Origin: Porphyromonadaceae bacterium UBA2751
Lineage (GTDB): Bacteria > Bacteroidota > Bacteroidia > Bacteroidales > Muribaculaceae
Assembly: GCA_002353285.1 (NCBI GenBank)
Contig: DEJJ01000034.1
Location: 208,891 to 236,728, forward strand
Length of the DNA: 27,838 bases
Direction: 5' to 3'
The notes under the pieces are model-generated. The model did not search any database. It was not told the origin of the DNA and saw only the letters and a program-made list of their open reading frames with translations. Shown here one piece after another: positions 15,131 to 22,229 of this stretch. The position numbers were made by a program, and so were the translations under genes. Within the stretch, counting starts at the first letter, position 1. The number at the start of each line of letters is the position of its first letter.

Positions 15131-16420
15131 ATGGAAGCACTGTCGTTGATAGAATATAATTCACGCATTAAGCGGCTGCTCTTCGACCCGAGCGTGCAGT
15201 CGTGCTGGGTGACGGCCGAGACGAGTGACGTGAGGGTGTCGCGTGGGCATTGCTATCTTGAACTGATTCAGAAGAATGATAGTGGTGCAACAGTAGCGCG
15301 GTTAGGAGCAGTGATTTGGGCGAGCACGTTTGCCCGCCTTGCCCACTATTTCAAGAGTGAAACTGGTAAGGACTTTAGCTCTAACATGAAAGTGATGGTG
15401 AAGTTAAGTGCCAACTTTCATGAGCAGTATGGGCTCAAAGCTGTGATTGGCGACATTGACCCGAAATACACGCTTGGCGACATGGAGCGCATCAAGCGGG
15501 AAATTTTGGCGCGTCTTCAAGCCGATGGTATAATCGACATGAACAAGCAACTGCCATGGGGACTGGTGCCGCAGCGCATTGCGGTGATCTCGGCGAGGGG
15601 CGCTGCTGGCTATGGCGACTTCATGAAACAACTGCATCACAATGATTATGGATTGAAATTCTACACCTGCCTCTTTGAGGCGGTGATGCAAGGTGAGAAT
15701 TGTGTGCCCAGTGTGATATCGGCACTTGACCGTGTGGCGGCTGCCGAGGACAAGTTTGACTGTGTGGTGATAATACGTGGCGGTGGCTCCACGAGCGATC
15801 TCAACTCATTTGACAACTATGACCTGGGTGCTAACATCGCCCAGTTTCCACTGCCCATCATCACAGGCATTGGTCACGACCGCGATGTTACTGTGCCCGA
15901 TATGGTGTCGAAACTTCACGTTAAAACACCCACAGCAGCGGCATCGTTCTTGGTGCAGTGTGGCGCAGCTCAACTTGAGCGATTAAAGCAGCTTGCCGAT
16001 GCCATTGCCACCATCTCGCGTGAGGCTATAGTGCAATCACGTGAGCAGTTGGCTTATTTTGGCAATTTCATCCCGATGGCGGCAATGAAGCTCATCGAGA
16101 CGAGCCGCTTGCAGCTCAATTCCTACACGCAGTCGATACCTATGGTCTTAAATTCAAGATTGAGTAATGAGCGCATGGGACTGCGTCACGCGCAAGAGAG
16201 CATTAAGAGTGCTGTGGCAAGTGCAATGGAGCGCCATCGTCTGCAACTGGATTCGCTCACCGACAAAGTGCAGCTGCTCTCGCCCCAGAATACCCTTAAC
16301 CGTGGCTACTCGCTCACCACGTTAAATGGTCATGTGGTGACCAGCGCAAGCACAATCAACCCTGGTGATCGCTTGGAGACCATCTTCAAGGATGGAAAAC
16401 TAACAAGTGTTGTGGAATAA
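15131..16420 (+). CDS. xseA: Exodeoxyribonuclease VII large subunit
   Basis: The 429-aa XseA degrades single-stranded DNA together with XseB. The N-terminal OB-fold covers about 15-105. The catalytic domain starts with LPWGLVPQRIAVISARGAAG and carries VVIIRGGGSTSDLNSFDNYDL (near residue 215) and ITGIGHDRDVTVPDMV (near 245) followed by KTPTAAASFLV. A long helical stretch of about 120 residues, which binds XseB subunits, leads to the C-terminal segment with LNRGYSLTT. Length and motifs are normal. xseB follows by 18 nt. Confidence 0.95.
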   Translation: MEALSLIEYNSRIKRLLFDPSVQSCWVTAETSDVRVSRGHCYLELIQKNDSGATVARLGAVIWASTFARLAHYFKSETGKDFSSNMKVMVKLSANFHEQYGLKAVIGDIDPKYTLGDMERIKREILARLQADGIIDMNKQLPWGLVPQRIAVISARGAAGYGDFMKQLHHNDYGLKFYTCLFEAVMQGENCVPSVISALDRVAAAEDKFDCVVIIRGGGSTSDLNSFDNYDLGANIAQFPLPIITGIGHDRDVTVPDMVSKLHVKTPTAAASFLVQCGAAQLERLKQLADAIATISREAIVQSREQLAYFGNFIPMAAMKLIETSRLQLNSYTQSIPMVLNSRLSNERMGLRHAQESIKSAVASAMERHRLQLDSLTDKVQLLSPQNTLNRGYSLTTLNGHVVTSASTINPGDRLETIFKDGKLTSVVE

Positions 16421-16438
16421 ATAATACAATTAATTGAT

Positions 16439-16663
16439 ATGGAAACTCAAGAAATTAGTAAACTGACCTACACTCAAGCAATTACCGAGCTTGAGGAAAT
16501 AGTTAAGAAGATGCAGAGCCCAGACTGCTCAATCGACAACCTGAGCCAGTACACCGCGCGCTCGCTTGAACTACTCAAGGTGTGCAAGGCTAAACTCACT
16601 GCTACCGATGAGGAGCTGCGCAAGGTTCTTGATGAGATGAGCGATGATAAAGGTGGTGCGTAA
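16439..16663 (+). CDS. xseB: Exodeoxyribonuclease VII small subunit
   Basis: The 74-aa helical-hairpin protein contains the family pattern LTYTQAITELEEIVKKMQ, then SIDNLSQYTARSLELLKVCKAKL, ending in a negatively charged tail. Several copies clamp around the XseA helices. It is directly downstream of xseA. Confidence 0.93.
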   Translation: METQEISKLTYTQAITELEEIVKKMQSPDCSIDNLSQYTARSLELLKVCKAKLTATDEELRKVLDEMSDDKGGA

Positions 16664-16709
16664 AAAACGCGCTTACACATTATTATATTTATATTTAAAA
16701 CAAATAGTT

Positions 16710-16958
16710 ATGGAAAAAGACGATGAATTGGTAGTATTTGACATGTATAACGACCCCGTCGAGGCCAACATCGTGAAGGGTGTGCTCGAGAGCAACGGTG
16801 TGGTTGCAGGTGTGATGGGCGACTCGCTGGCCAATGCTATCATGCAAGGTTTCAGCCAGGGTGCTGTGAGGGTTGTGGTTTTCAGGCGCGACCTTGCCAA
16901 GGCTCATGAAATAATGGATTCAAGAGCTGAGGCCGAAAATGGTGTGCAAGAGAATTGA
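16710..16958 (+). CDS. DUF2007 putative signal-transducing protein
   Basis: The 82-aa protein has the DUF2007 pattern: VVFDMYNDPVEANIVKGVLESNGV, then AGVMGDSLAN, and VRVVVFRRDLAKAHEIM. This is a small ferredoxin-like (PII-like) fold, with unknown function; relatives may sense or deliver something to membrane systems. The start is ATG 16710 (MEKDDELV); the frame is open back to 16644, within xseB, but ATG 16710 gives the normal size. The preceding 46-nt gap is AT-rich and the next gene is 59 nt away. Confidence 0.85.
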   Translation: MEKDDELVVFDMYNDPVEANIVKGVLESNGVVAGVMGDSLANAIMQGFSQGAVRVVVFRRDLAKAHEIMDSRAEAENGVQEN

Positions 16959-17017
16959 TTCCCCGTGATGGGTGAGTGGCAGAAATCCGCAAATAGCATG
17001 AAAAAAATAACATTTTT

Positions 17018-18088
17018 ATGGCTAATATAAACAAACGCCCTGCTGGAAAGGGCAGGAAAAGTAAAAAGAGATTGCCCAAGTGGGCTTGGATAGCACTGTT
17101 GTCAGTTGTAGTGCTCATTGCAGTGGGTGCTATTGCTGCGGCTCCGTTTCTTGCGGTCACAAGCGATAAGGACACGACCTTGCATTTGCGTCGTGGAACA
17201 AGCAATGATGCGGTGAGCGACTCGCTTGCCAGCTTGGTGAATCCTGGATTTGCATCCAAGGTGATGACATTAGTGACCGCCACTGGCGGTGACTTGAGCT
17301 CTCGCCAGGGTGCTTTCGATATTAAGGAGGGCGAGAGTGCATTAAGCGTTGCCATTCACTTGCGCCGTGGTGCGGCCGATGATGTGAAGGTGACGATCAA
17401 CAACATTCGCACTAAATCCCAACTCGCCAGCTTCCTTGCCAAGAAACTGATGATGAGCGAGGATGAAATGCTAGATGCGCTCAACGACAAGGAATTGTGC
17501 GCATCGCTCGAGAAGAACCCCGACAACGTGATAGGTCTTTTCCTTGCCGACACCTATCAGTTCCTGTGGGATGTTGAGCCTGCAAAGCTCATGGAAACGA
17601 TGAAGAAATACAGCGACTCGTTCTGGACCGATACGCGCAAGGAAAAAGCCCAAAAACTGGGGCTCACACCTGATGAGGTGATAGCACTCACTGCAATCGT
17701 CGAGGGTGAGACTTCTAAGGCCGACGAGAAGGGCAAAGTGGCTCGGCTCTACATTAACAGGTTGAAGAAAAACATGAAGCTTCAGGCCGACCCCACTGTG
17801 AAGTTTGCTATAGGAGACTTTGCTTTGCGCCGCTTGAAGATTTCCGACACCCGCATCGAGTCGCCATGGAACACTTACTATGTTGAGGGACTCCCCCCTG
17901 GCCCAATCTGTATCCCTGAGAAATCATCAATCGATGCTGTGCTCGATGCTCCTGAGCATGACTACATCTACATGTGCGCCAAGGAAGATTTCTCGGGCTA
18001 TCACAATTTTGCTGCTAACTACAGCGAGCATGAGGCTAATGCCCAACGATATCAAAAAGCACTCGACGAGCGAAATATAAAGCGTTGA
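17018..18088 (+). CDS. mltG: Endolytic murein transglycosylase MltG (YceG-like)
   Basis: The 356-aa membrane-bound enzyme cuts nascent glycan strands and so sets their length. It has a basic N terminus, a single transmembrane helix (about 23-45), a LysM-like region and the catalytic YceG domain: ALTAIVEGETSKADEKGKVA with the predicted catalytic E229, then VARLYINRLKKNMKLQADPTV, SPWNTYYVEGLPPGPICIP and DYIYMCAKEDFSGYHNFAANYSE (broken here for length only). All family landmarks are there. Together with PBP1A upstream, this window holds two peptidoglycan-synthesis genes, although in separate transcription units. Confidence 0.95.
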   Translation: MANINKRPAGKGRKSKKRLPKWAWIALLSVVVLIAVGAIAAAPFLAVTSDKDTTLHLRRGTSNDAVSDSLASLVNPGFASKVMTLVTATGGDLSSRQGAFDIKEGESALSVAIHLRRGAADDVKVTINNIRTKSQLASFLAKKLMMSEDEMLDALNDKELCASLEKNPDNVIGLFLADTYQFLWDVEPAKLMETMKKYSDSFWTDTRKEKAQKLGLTPDEVIALTAIVEGETSKADEKGKVARLYINRLKKNMKLQADPTVKFAIGDFALRRLKISDTRIESPWNTYYVEGLPPGPICIPEKSSIDAVLDAPEHDYIYMCAKEDFSGYHNFAANYSEHEANAQRYQKALDERNIKR

Positions 18089-18112
18089 AATCTTTAATAT
18101 TGTCAAGAGAAA

Positions 18113-18787
18113 ATGAGAAAGATTTTGTTCCTTTTAGTTATGATGCTTAGTGCCACACCCCTGGCACTGGCACTTGAACTTGCGCGTTTCGACTCCAATA
18201 ACTATAACACGTGGAGCTACACCCGCCCAGGTTTTGTGATGAGTACCGAGGTCATTAATCAGGACAAAGTCACCCTCTACAAGGCCACCAATGCCGACTA
18301 CACACTCATCTCTCCCTCGATTGCTAAGGGACAGTTTGCTTGTATTGAAGTGGACATCACTGGCTACGCCAAGCAATTTACAAGCCCTTATTATAACGCA
18401 TTCTTTGGGTCACCCACAATTGAGATTATTAGTGAGGCTGGCGATGTGCTAAAGAGCGTGTTCTGTGAGTTTGAGGATGCGTGCCTTGAGCACAAGATCT
18501 CGGTATCGATTAGGGTTAGCGACCTTGACGTGCCAAGCTTCAAGGTTCGCGTGGCTTGCTGGCAAGCGAGAATCTACGATGCCTTTTCGGTGCGAGAGGT
18601 GGTAGTGGGCATGCTATCGGGCGATGTCAACAACGACGGTAGCGTTACATCGACCGATGTGACTGTGCTCTATGATTACTTGCTAAATAGCGATAGCAGC
18701 AACATGGTTTATGGTGACCAGGATGGTGATGGCGTCATCACCTCGTCGGATGTCACATTAGTGTATAGCATCATGCTGGGCAATTGA
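18113..18787 (+). CDS. Secreted protein with C-terminal dockerin-type repeat pair
   Basis: The 224-aa protein has a signal peptide (MRKILFLLVMMLSATPLALA). The middle (residues 22-165) is beta-rich, resembling a small carbohydrate-binding or jelly-roll module (inference only). Residues about 170-224 are two EF-hand-like repeats: GDVNNDGSVTSTDVTVLYDY and GDQDGDGVITSSDVTLVYSI, the dockerin type I pattern of Ca2+-binding loop plus helix. In Bacteroidales these occur as single C-terminal modules without cellulosomes and their partner is mostly unknown. It is the last gene of the plus-strand cluster, 24 nt after mltG, and ends 21 nt from the convergent suhB. Confidence 0.87.
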   Translation: MRKILFLLVMMLSATPLALALELARFDSNNYNTWSYTRPGFVMSTEVINQDKVTLYKATNADYTLISPSIAKGQFACIEVDITGYAKQFTSPYYNAFFGSPTIEIISEAGDVLKSVFCEFEDACLEHKISVSIRVSDLDVPSFKVRVACWQARIYDAFSVREVVVGMLSGDVNNDGSVTSTDVTVLYDYLLNSDSSNMVYGDQDGDGVITSSDVTLVYSIMLGN

Positions 18788-18808
18788 TAAAACTGCCCTA
18801 ATGAGAGC

Positions 18809-19597
18809 TTATCGGCTATCAGTTGACAACAGCTCAAGCAGTTGCGACTCCAAGTGAGGGTTGCAGGCCAGTATGCTCCAGTTGCGGTCGGGCCTGAATC
18901 GTAGTGCTGTGGCACCTGCCTCGTGGGCAATGAGCATGGCAGCACACACGTCCCACTCATTAAGATTCATTTCCCAATAAGCATCAAGGAAGCCTGCTGC
19001 AACATAGCTAATGTCGAGTGCTGCCGACCCCAGTCGGCGCAATCCTCTCACAATGGGCATGATGCGCTTGAAGTTGTTGAGGTTGTTGTCGGGATTCACG
19101 GCTTTGTCGTAGGGGAATCCAGTGGAGACCACAGCCTTAGAGAGTAGCGGCGTGCCACTTGGTGCGATGGGCTTGCCATTAAGAGTGGCTCCGCCTCCCA
19201 GCGTGGCGCAGAAAAGCTCGTTGAGCTTTGGTGCATAAACCACTCCAGCCACTGCCACACCATTGTGCTTGATGCCAATCGACACGTTAAACCAGGGCAG
19301 CCCTGAGCTGTAGTTGGTGGTGCCGTCAAGAGGGTCGATAACCCATTGCCACTCATGACTGTTATGATGAGAAAATCCCGACTCCTCGGTAAGAATCGAG
19401 TGGTCGGGATACTTCTTGCTGATGCAGTCAACGATTATAGCCTCGCTCGCCTTGTCGGCTGCTGTCACCACGTCAAAGTCGTTTTGCTTAGTGGCGATTT
19501 CAAGATCCTTGGAGCGAAAGAAATCTAACTGCACATCACCTGCTCGACGTGCCATTCCGATGGCGTCGTCGAGAATTGCATTATAAATTTTGTTCAT
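18809..19597 (-). CDS. suhB: Inositol monophosphatase family protein
   Basis: The 262-aa Mg2+-dependent phosphatase hydrolyses inositol-1-phosphate or related sugar phosphates. Metal-site motifs are ILTEESG (E71), WVIDPLDGTTNY (D88, D91, G92) and NEWDVCAAMLIAHEAGA (D216). Full length for the family. Actual substrate (inositol phosphate, NADP, PAP) cannot be fixed; suhB is the usual label in Bacteroidota. It lies 16 nt after the Lrp-type regulator on the same strand and is very likely co-transcribed with it. Confidence 0.92.
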   Translation of the reverse strand: MNKIYNAILDDAIGMARRAGDVQLDFFRSKDLEIATKQNDFDVVTAADKASEAIIVDCISKKYPDHSILTEESGFSHHNSHEWQWVIDPLDGTTNYSSGLPWFNVSIGIKHNGVAVAGVVYAPKLNELFCATLGGGATLNGKPIAPSGTPLLSKAVVSTGFPYDKAVNPDNNLNNFKRIMPIVRGLRRLGSAALDISYVAAGFLDAYWEMNLNEWDVCAAMLIAHEAGATALRFRPDRNWSILACNPHLESQLLELLSTDSR

Positions 19598-19613
19598 GCT
19601 ATAGAGCGTGGTC

Positions 19614-20081
19614 TCACTTGGGTTTTGTGATAGGAATCTGGCGCTTGAACACTTCCTTGAAGGTAATCAGTGTCTCGGTGCGTCCCAGTCCCAGTTGCAA
19701 GAACTTGTCGTGGATGAGACGGAGCATGTGGTCGTTAGTTTGAGCATAAAGCTTGACAAACATGTCATATTTGCCAGTGGTGTAGTAGCATTCCACTACT
19801 TCGGGCAATTCTTTAAGATGCTCAACTACACTTTCAAACTTCGATGAGTCGTTAAGGAAAATGCCAACATAGGCACAAGTCTCATAACCCACAGCAGCGG
19901 GATTGATGATAGAGTAGGAGCCTGTGATCACTCCCATCGCATTGAGTTTCTGAATCCTTTGATGAATAGCTGCGCCCGATACGTTGCATTCACGTGCAAT
20001 TTCCAAATAAGGCTTGCGAGCATCATTAGAGAGCATGTTCAAAATCTTGTAGTCAAGGTCGTCTAATTTTGGTGTTGCCAT
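19614..20081 (-). CDS. Lrp/AsnC family transcriptional regulator
   Basis: The 155-aa protein has an N-terminal winged HTH (LDDLDYKILNMLSNDARKPY, then EIARECNVSGAAIHQRIQKL, residues 5-55) and a C-terminal RAM (amino-acid-binding) domain with GYETCAYVGIFL and VVECYYTTGKYDMFVKLY (about 65-145). Such proteins form octamers and sense amino acids. Its target is not evident; it may control itself and suhB and perhaps the divergent transporter at 20512. Its leader holds a nested inverted repeat (20124-20173). Confidence 0.93.
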   Translation of the reverse strand: MATPKLDDLDYKILNMLSNDARKPYLEIARECNVSGAAIHQRIQKLNAMGVITGSYSIINPAAVGYETCAYVGIFLNDSSKFESVVEHLKELPEVVECYYTTGKYDMFVKLYAQTNDHMLRLIHDKFLQLGLGRTETLITFKEVFKRQIPITKPK

Positions 20082-20123
20082 AACTGTAAAGTATGTTAGT
20101 TATTAAAAAAGGTTAGGTTTTTT

Positions 20124-20173
20124 ATAGGATTTTATTTAGTCCAAATGACTCCCTATAAGGGTAGTGCTCCTAT
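20124..20173. promoter_or_regulatory. Nested inverted repeat in the leader of the Lrp-type gene
   Basis: Outer arms ATAGGA (20124-20129) and TCCTAT (20168-20173) enclose an inner ACT-CCCT-ATA-AGGG-T-AGT (20148-20165). It lies between the -7 box and the start codon, so it could be an autoregulatory operator or an mRNA structure. Unverified. Confidence 0.35.
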
Positions 20174-20184
20174 TAAAATATTTG

Positions 20185-20192
20185 CAAATGTA
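20185..20192 (-). promoter_or_regulatory. Probable -7 box of the Lrp-type gene
   Basis: Minus strand TACATTTG (20192-20185) followed by CAAAT. No TTTG at the expected -33 position. It would give a leader of about 95 nt. Confidence 0.45.
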
Positions 20193-20410
20193 AGAAAAAA
20201 ATCTGATATTCCTATGAATTATAATGAAAAAAAGAGTGAAAAATGCATTTTTTTTAATTTTTGCTCTGTTATTTTCTCATTTATAGCACTTTTTCATCCT
20301 TTTCGCTTAAAAGAATGATTGGTTCAAGTGGCAATAATAACATGGCCTTGGCAACGTTAACTTTTGTTTTTTTAACTGGCGACACCGTTCCTCAGTTTAC
20401 ATTTTTTTGC

Positions 20411-20418
20411 TAACTTTG
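20411..20418 (+). promoter_or_regulatory. Probable -7 box of the MFS gene
   Basis: TAACTTTG followed by CAACC matches TAnnTTTG; the -33 region has only GTTC (20387-20390) at a 20-nt spacing. The leader to 20512 would be about 90 nt. Confidence 0.5.
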
Positions 20419-20511
20419 CAACCGATTTTGCGCAATGCAACGATGCGTTGAATCATTATTTTTTGGATTTTTAAAAGCTTGGTAGAGCTGAAACTCCCGT
20501 ATTTATTTTTT

Positions 20512-21683
20512 ATGCAACAAACACATGTAACTAGGCGGGTGACAGCTTCCATTCTTTCGATGTCGCTGCTCACCGTGATGGCAGGAGCAGCCATCGCCCC
20601 AGCACTGGGAATTATTAAGAATCATTTTGCTACGCTCCCGAGCTGCTTGTGCAGCTCATCGTGAGCATGCCAGCATTGATGATTATCGTCACTAACGTTT
20701 TCTTTTTTGGCATCAGCAGGCGATTTGGCTCTAAGGCAATAGCTACCGCAGGGCTTTTGCTCTATGTGGCTTCGGGAGCAGGCTGCTTCTTTGTCGACGA
20801 CATCAATGCACTGCTCCTCATGCGGGCTTTGCTGGGCGTGAGCGTGGGACTCATCATGCCCCTGTCCACGGGGCTTCTTGCCTATTATTTCCCACCCGAG
20901 CAGCAGGCGCACCTCATGGGACTCTCGGCTGCCATGAATCAGATGGGTGGTGTGGTTGCCACATTATTGGCAGGCATGCTGGCAATGGTTCAGTGGAACT
21001 ATGCATTCCTTGTTTATTTGCTTGGACTGATAGCCGTGGTGATGGTGTGGGCTTGGCTGCCCAATGCAAGGCTCGGCTCGGCAAGCAATCGCGGTGTGCC
21101 TTTCAAGGCAAGCCAGTTGCTCAGGTTCCACCCCTCGGTAACAGGCATGTTGCTCTTGATGATACTGTTTTTCATCTATCCCACCAATTTTGCCATCATT
21201 GCCAAGCAGCAGGTGGCACTCTCCGACCAAGCAGTGACCATGATTATGGTGGGCCTCGATGTGGTCGCATTCTTTGTTGGGCTCGCTTTTGGGTGGCTGA
21301 TGCGCACGCTCCGGGTTCCCATCAAGTACTTTGCCCCATCGCTTTTTATTTTGGGTTATGCTGCACTGGCAGTCCCCACTGTGCTCATGGTGCTAATGGG
21401 TTCGGCCTTGATAGGCATGGCCACGGGGGTGGGGGTGCCTTACCTCAACACCATCGCCAGCATCAAGGGTGGGCGAGACTCGGCCACCACAGTCATGCCA
21501 TTGCTCTCGGCGGCACTGTATCTGGGGCAATTTGTGTCGCCACTCATCGTCATGCCATTGTCGAAGGTCGCATTCGCTGCTGGCGACATCGCCAGCCCTT
21601 ACAAGGTGGGAATCATTATCAGCGTGGTGTTCCTTGTTCAGGTGTGGGCCACCCGCCACTTCCAAAGCCTTCCACCCGAGTGA
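20512..21683 (+). pseudogene. MFS transporter, split by a one-base frameshift
   Basis: A major facilitator superfamily protein of about 390 aa if the frame is restored. Translation from ATG 20512 (MQQTHVTRRVTASILSMSLL...) gives the first membrane helix up to HFATLP and then runs into a stop at 20662-20664. The rest reads in another frame: ELLVQLIVSMPALMIIV, RRFGSKAIATAGLLLYVASG, MRALLGVSVGLIMPL, continuing over helices 2-12 to 21683. The two parts join without any gap if one C is added to the CCC at 20637-20639 (LP-E). So one base is missing, either a real inactivating mutation or a sequencing or assembly error in a homopolymer. The downstream part has a GTG at 20649 that would make 344 aa lacking helix 1, unlikely to work. 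Substrate unknown. Confidence 0.85.
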
Positions 21684-21712
21684 GTTGTGGCATACCCCAT
21701 TAGAGCACATAA

Positions 21713-21862
21713 TCACTCCATCATGATTCCCGTGAAGATGCGTCCAGAATGTAGACCCATGCGTCGAGCCGAGAATAAATCATCGTGATGCTCGTAAGTG
21801 CAGATGCCGGCTATCTCGATGCTGGCTTGAGAAATCCCCATGTCTATGAGCTGCTTGTCATC
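21713..21862 (-). pseudogene. C-terminal remnant of PgeF/YfiH-type (laccase-domain) gene
   Basis: On the minus strand 49 codons and a stop (TGA at 21715-21713) are open. They read DKQLIDMGISQASIEIAGIC and then TYEHHDDLFSARRMGLHSGR-IFTGIMME, which is the conserved end of the PgeF/YfiH (polyphenol oxidase, peptidoglycan editing) family: the (S)GxCTY...FFSxRR...SGR ending. An in-frame TAA at 21868-21866 and loss of similarity upstream show that the first about 200 residues are absent. The expected HxDLWxxN segment just before DKQLID is missing, so the break lies close to 21862. This marks a past deletion or insertion at the edge of the accessory segment. Confidence 0.7.
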
Positions 21863-21929
21863 ATTTTAAAGTGTTGATAACTCTAGGTCTACCCTTTTGC
21901 GGCTGGTTCTTTATATGGAAATTCTTAGC

Positions 21930-21968
21930 AAAAATGGCTAACGAGCCACCTTGTTGCTCATTAGCCAT
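21930..21968 (-). terminator. Minus-strand terminator next to the tRNA 3' fragment
   Basis: On the minus strand ATGGCTAATGAGC (21968-21956) pairs with GCTCGTTAGCCAT (21946-21934) with one U-G wobble over 13 bp, followed by TTTTT. No complete gene ends here; only the tRNA-like fragment lies directly upstream (minus strand), so this is probably the former tRNA terminator. Confidence 0.75.
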
Positions 21969-21977
21969 AGTCCTTTG

Positions 21978-21997
21978 TGATCCGCTTGGGGCTCGAA
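21978..21997 (-). other. tRNA 3'-end fragment, probable attachment-site scar
   Basis: The minus strand reads TTCGAGCCCCAAGCGGATCA: a T loop TTCGAGC, the 3' half of a T stem (CCCAA), the 3' acceptor strand GCGGATC and discriminator A. The 5' half of the T stem (TTGGG expected) is absent: the bases before the T loop are GAATT. A terminator follows at 21968-21930. Tyrosine recombinases commonly use exactly this part of tRNA genes as attB, and a recombinase gene begins 230 bp away, pointing away from this site. An intact tRNA would be expected at the other end of the element but is not in the window. Confidence 0.6.
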
Positions 21998-22140
21998 AAT
22001 TCTGATATTTTAAGATTTTTGAAGTTGCGAGTTGTTATGACTCCATTTCTATAATATACTTATTATCAGTAATATAATTGATGTTGTGGCAACTGCTTAG
22101 TTAACATAGCGAATAATTAAAAAACATAAAATGACAACCG

Positions 22141-22162
22141 ATATGGGGATTTATATGGGGAT
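22141..22162. repeat. Two direct repeats ATATGGGGAT beside the integrase promoter
   Basis: ATATGGGGAT at 22141-22150 and again at 22153-22162, 12 bp apart, directly upstream of the -33 box (22168). An inverted partial copy (CCATAT) follows at 22179-22184, between the promoter boxes. They could be sites for the integrase, an excisionase or a repressor. Confidence 0.5.
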
Positions 22163-22167
22163 GATTC

Positions 22168-22198
22168 TTTGTAGTCTCCATATATTGTTGTATCTTTG
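22168..22198 (+). promoter_or_regulatory. Strong promoter of the tyrosine recombinase
   Basis: TTTG at 22168-22171, a 19-nt spacer and TATCTTTG at 22191-22198 match the Bacteroidota consensus fully. The leader to ATG 22230 is about 26 nt. Confidence 0.8.
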
Positions 22199-22229
22199 TA
22201 ACAGAATAAGACGATAAATATTGTGTGTT

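Larger units (their letters stand above)
20082..20511. other. Divergent intergenic region between Lrp-type regulator and MFS gene
   Basis: AT-rich, no gene. It holds a minus-strand -7 box for the regulator (20185-20192), a nested inverted repeat in the leader of that gene (20124-20173) and a plus-strand -7 box (20411-20418) for the transporter. The remaining 20193-20400 is AT-rich with no feature that I can name. Confidence 0.6.
21998..22229. other. AT-rich region between att scar and integrase
   Basis: No gene. It contains the direct repeats at 22141-22162 and the integrase promoter at 22168-22198. The remaining part may hold arm-type recombinase sites but I cannot identify them. Confidence 0.5.

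Noticed and set aside
18788..18840. A terminator between the convergent dockerin and suhB genes
   Set aside because: No convincing stem with T tract was found in the 21-bp gap or its borders.
20521..20532. ACACATGTAACT inside the MFS N-terminal coding region, resembling the iteron unit
   Set aside because: Single copy within coding sequence and far from the accessory segment; most likely chance.
20629..20664. Programmed ribosomal frameshift in the MFS gene
   Set aside because: No slippery heptamer or downstream stem-loop is visible, and MFS transporters are not known to use one; a lost C is simpler.
20993..21703. A 236-codon open frame overlapping the MFS gene in another frame
   Set aside because: It is a shadow; the hydrophobic helices and MFS character are in the other frame.
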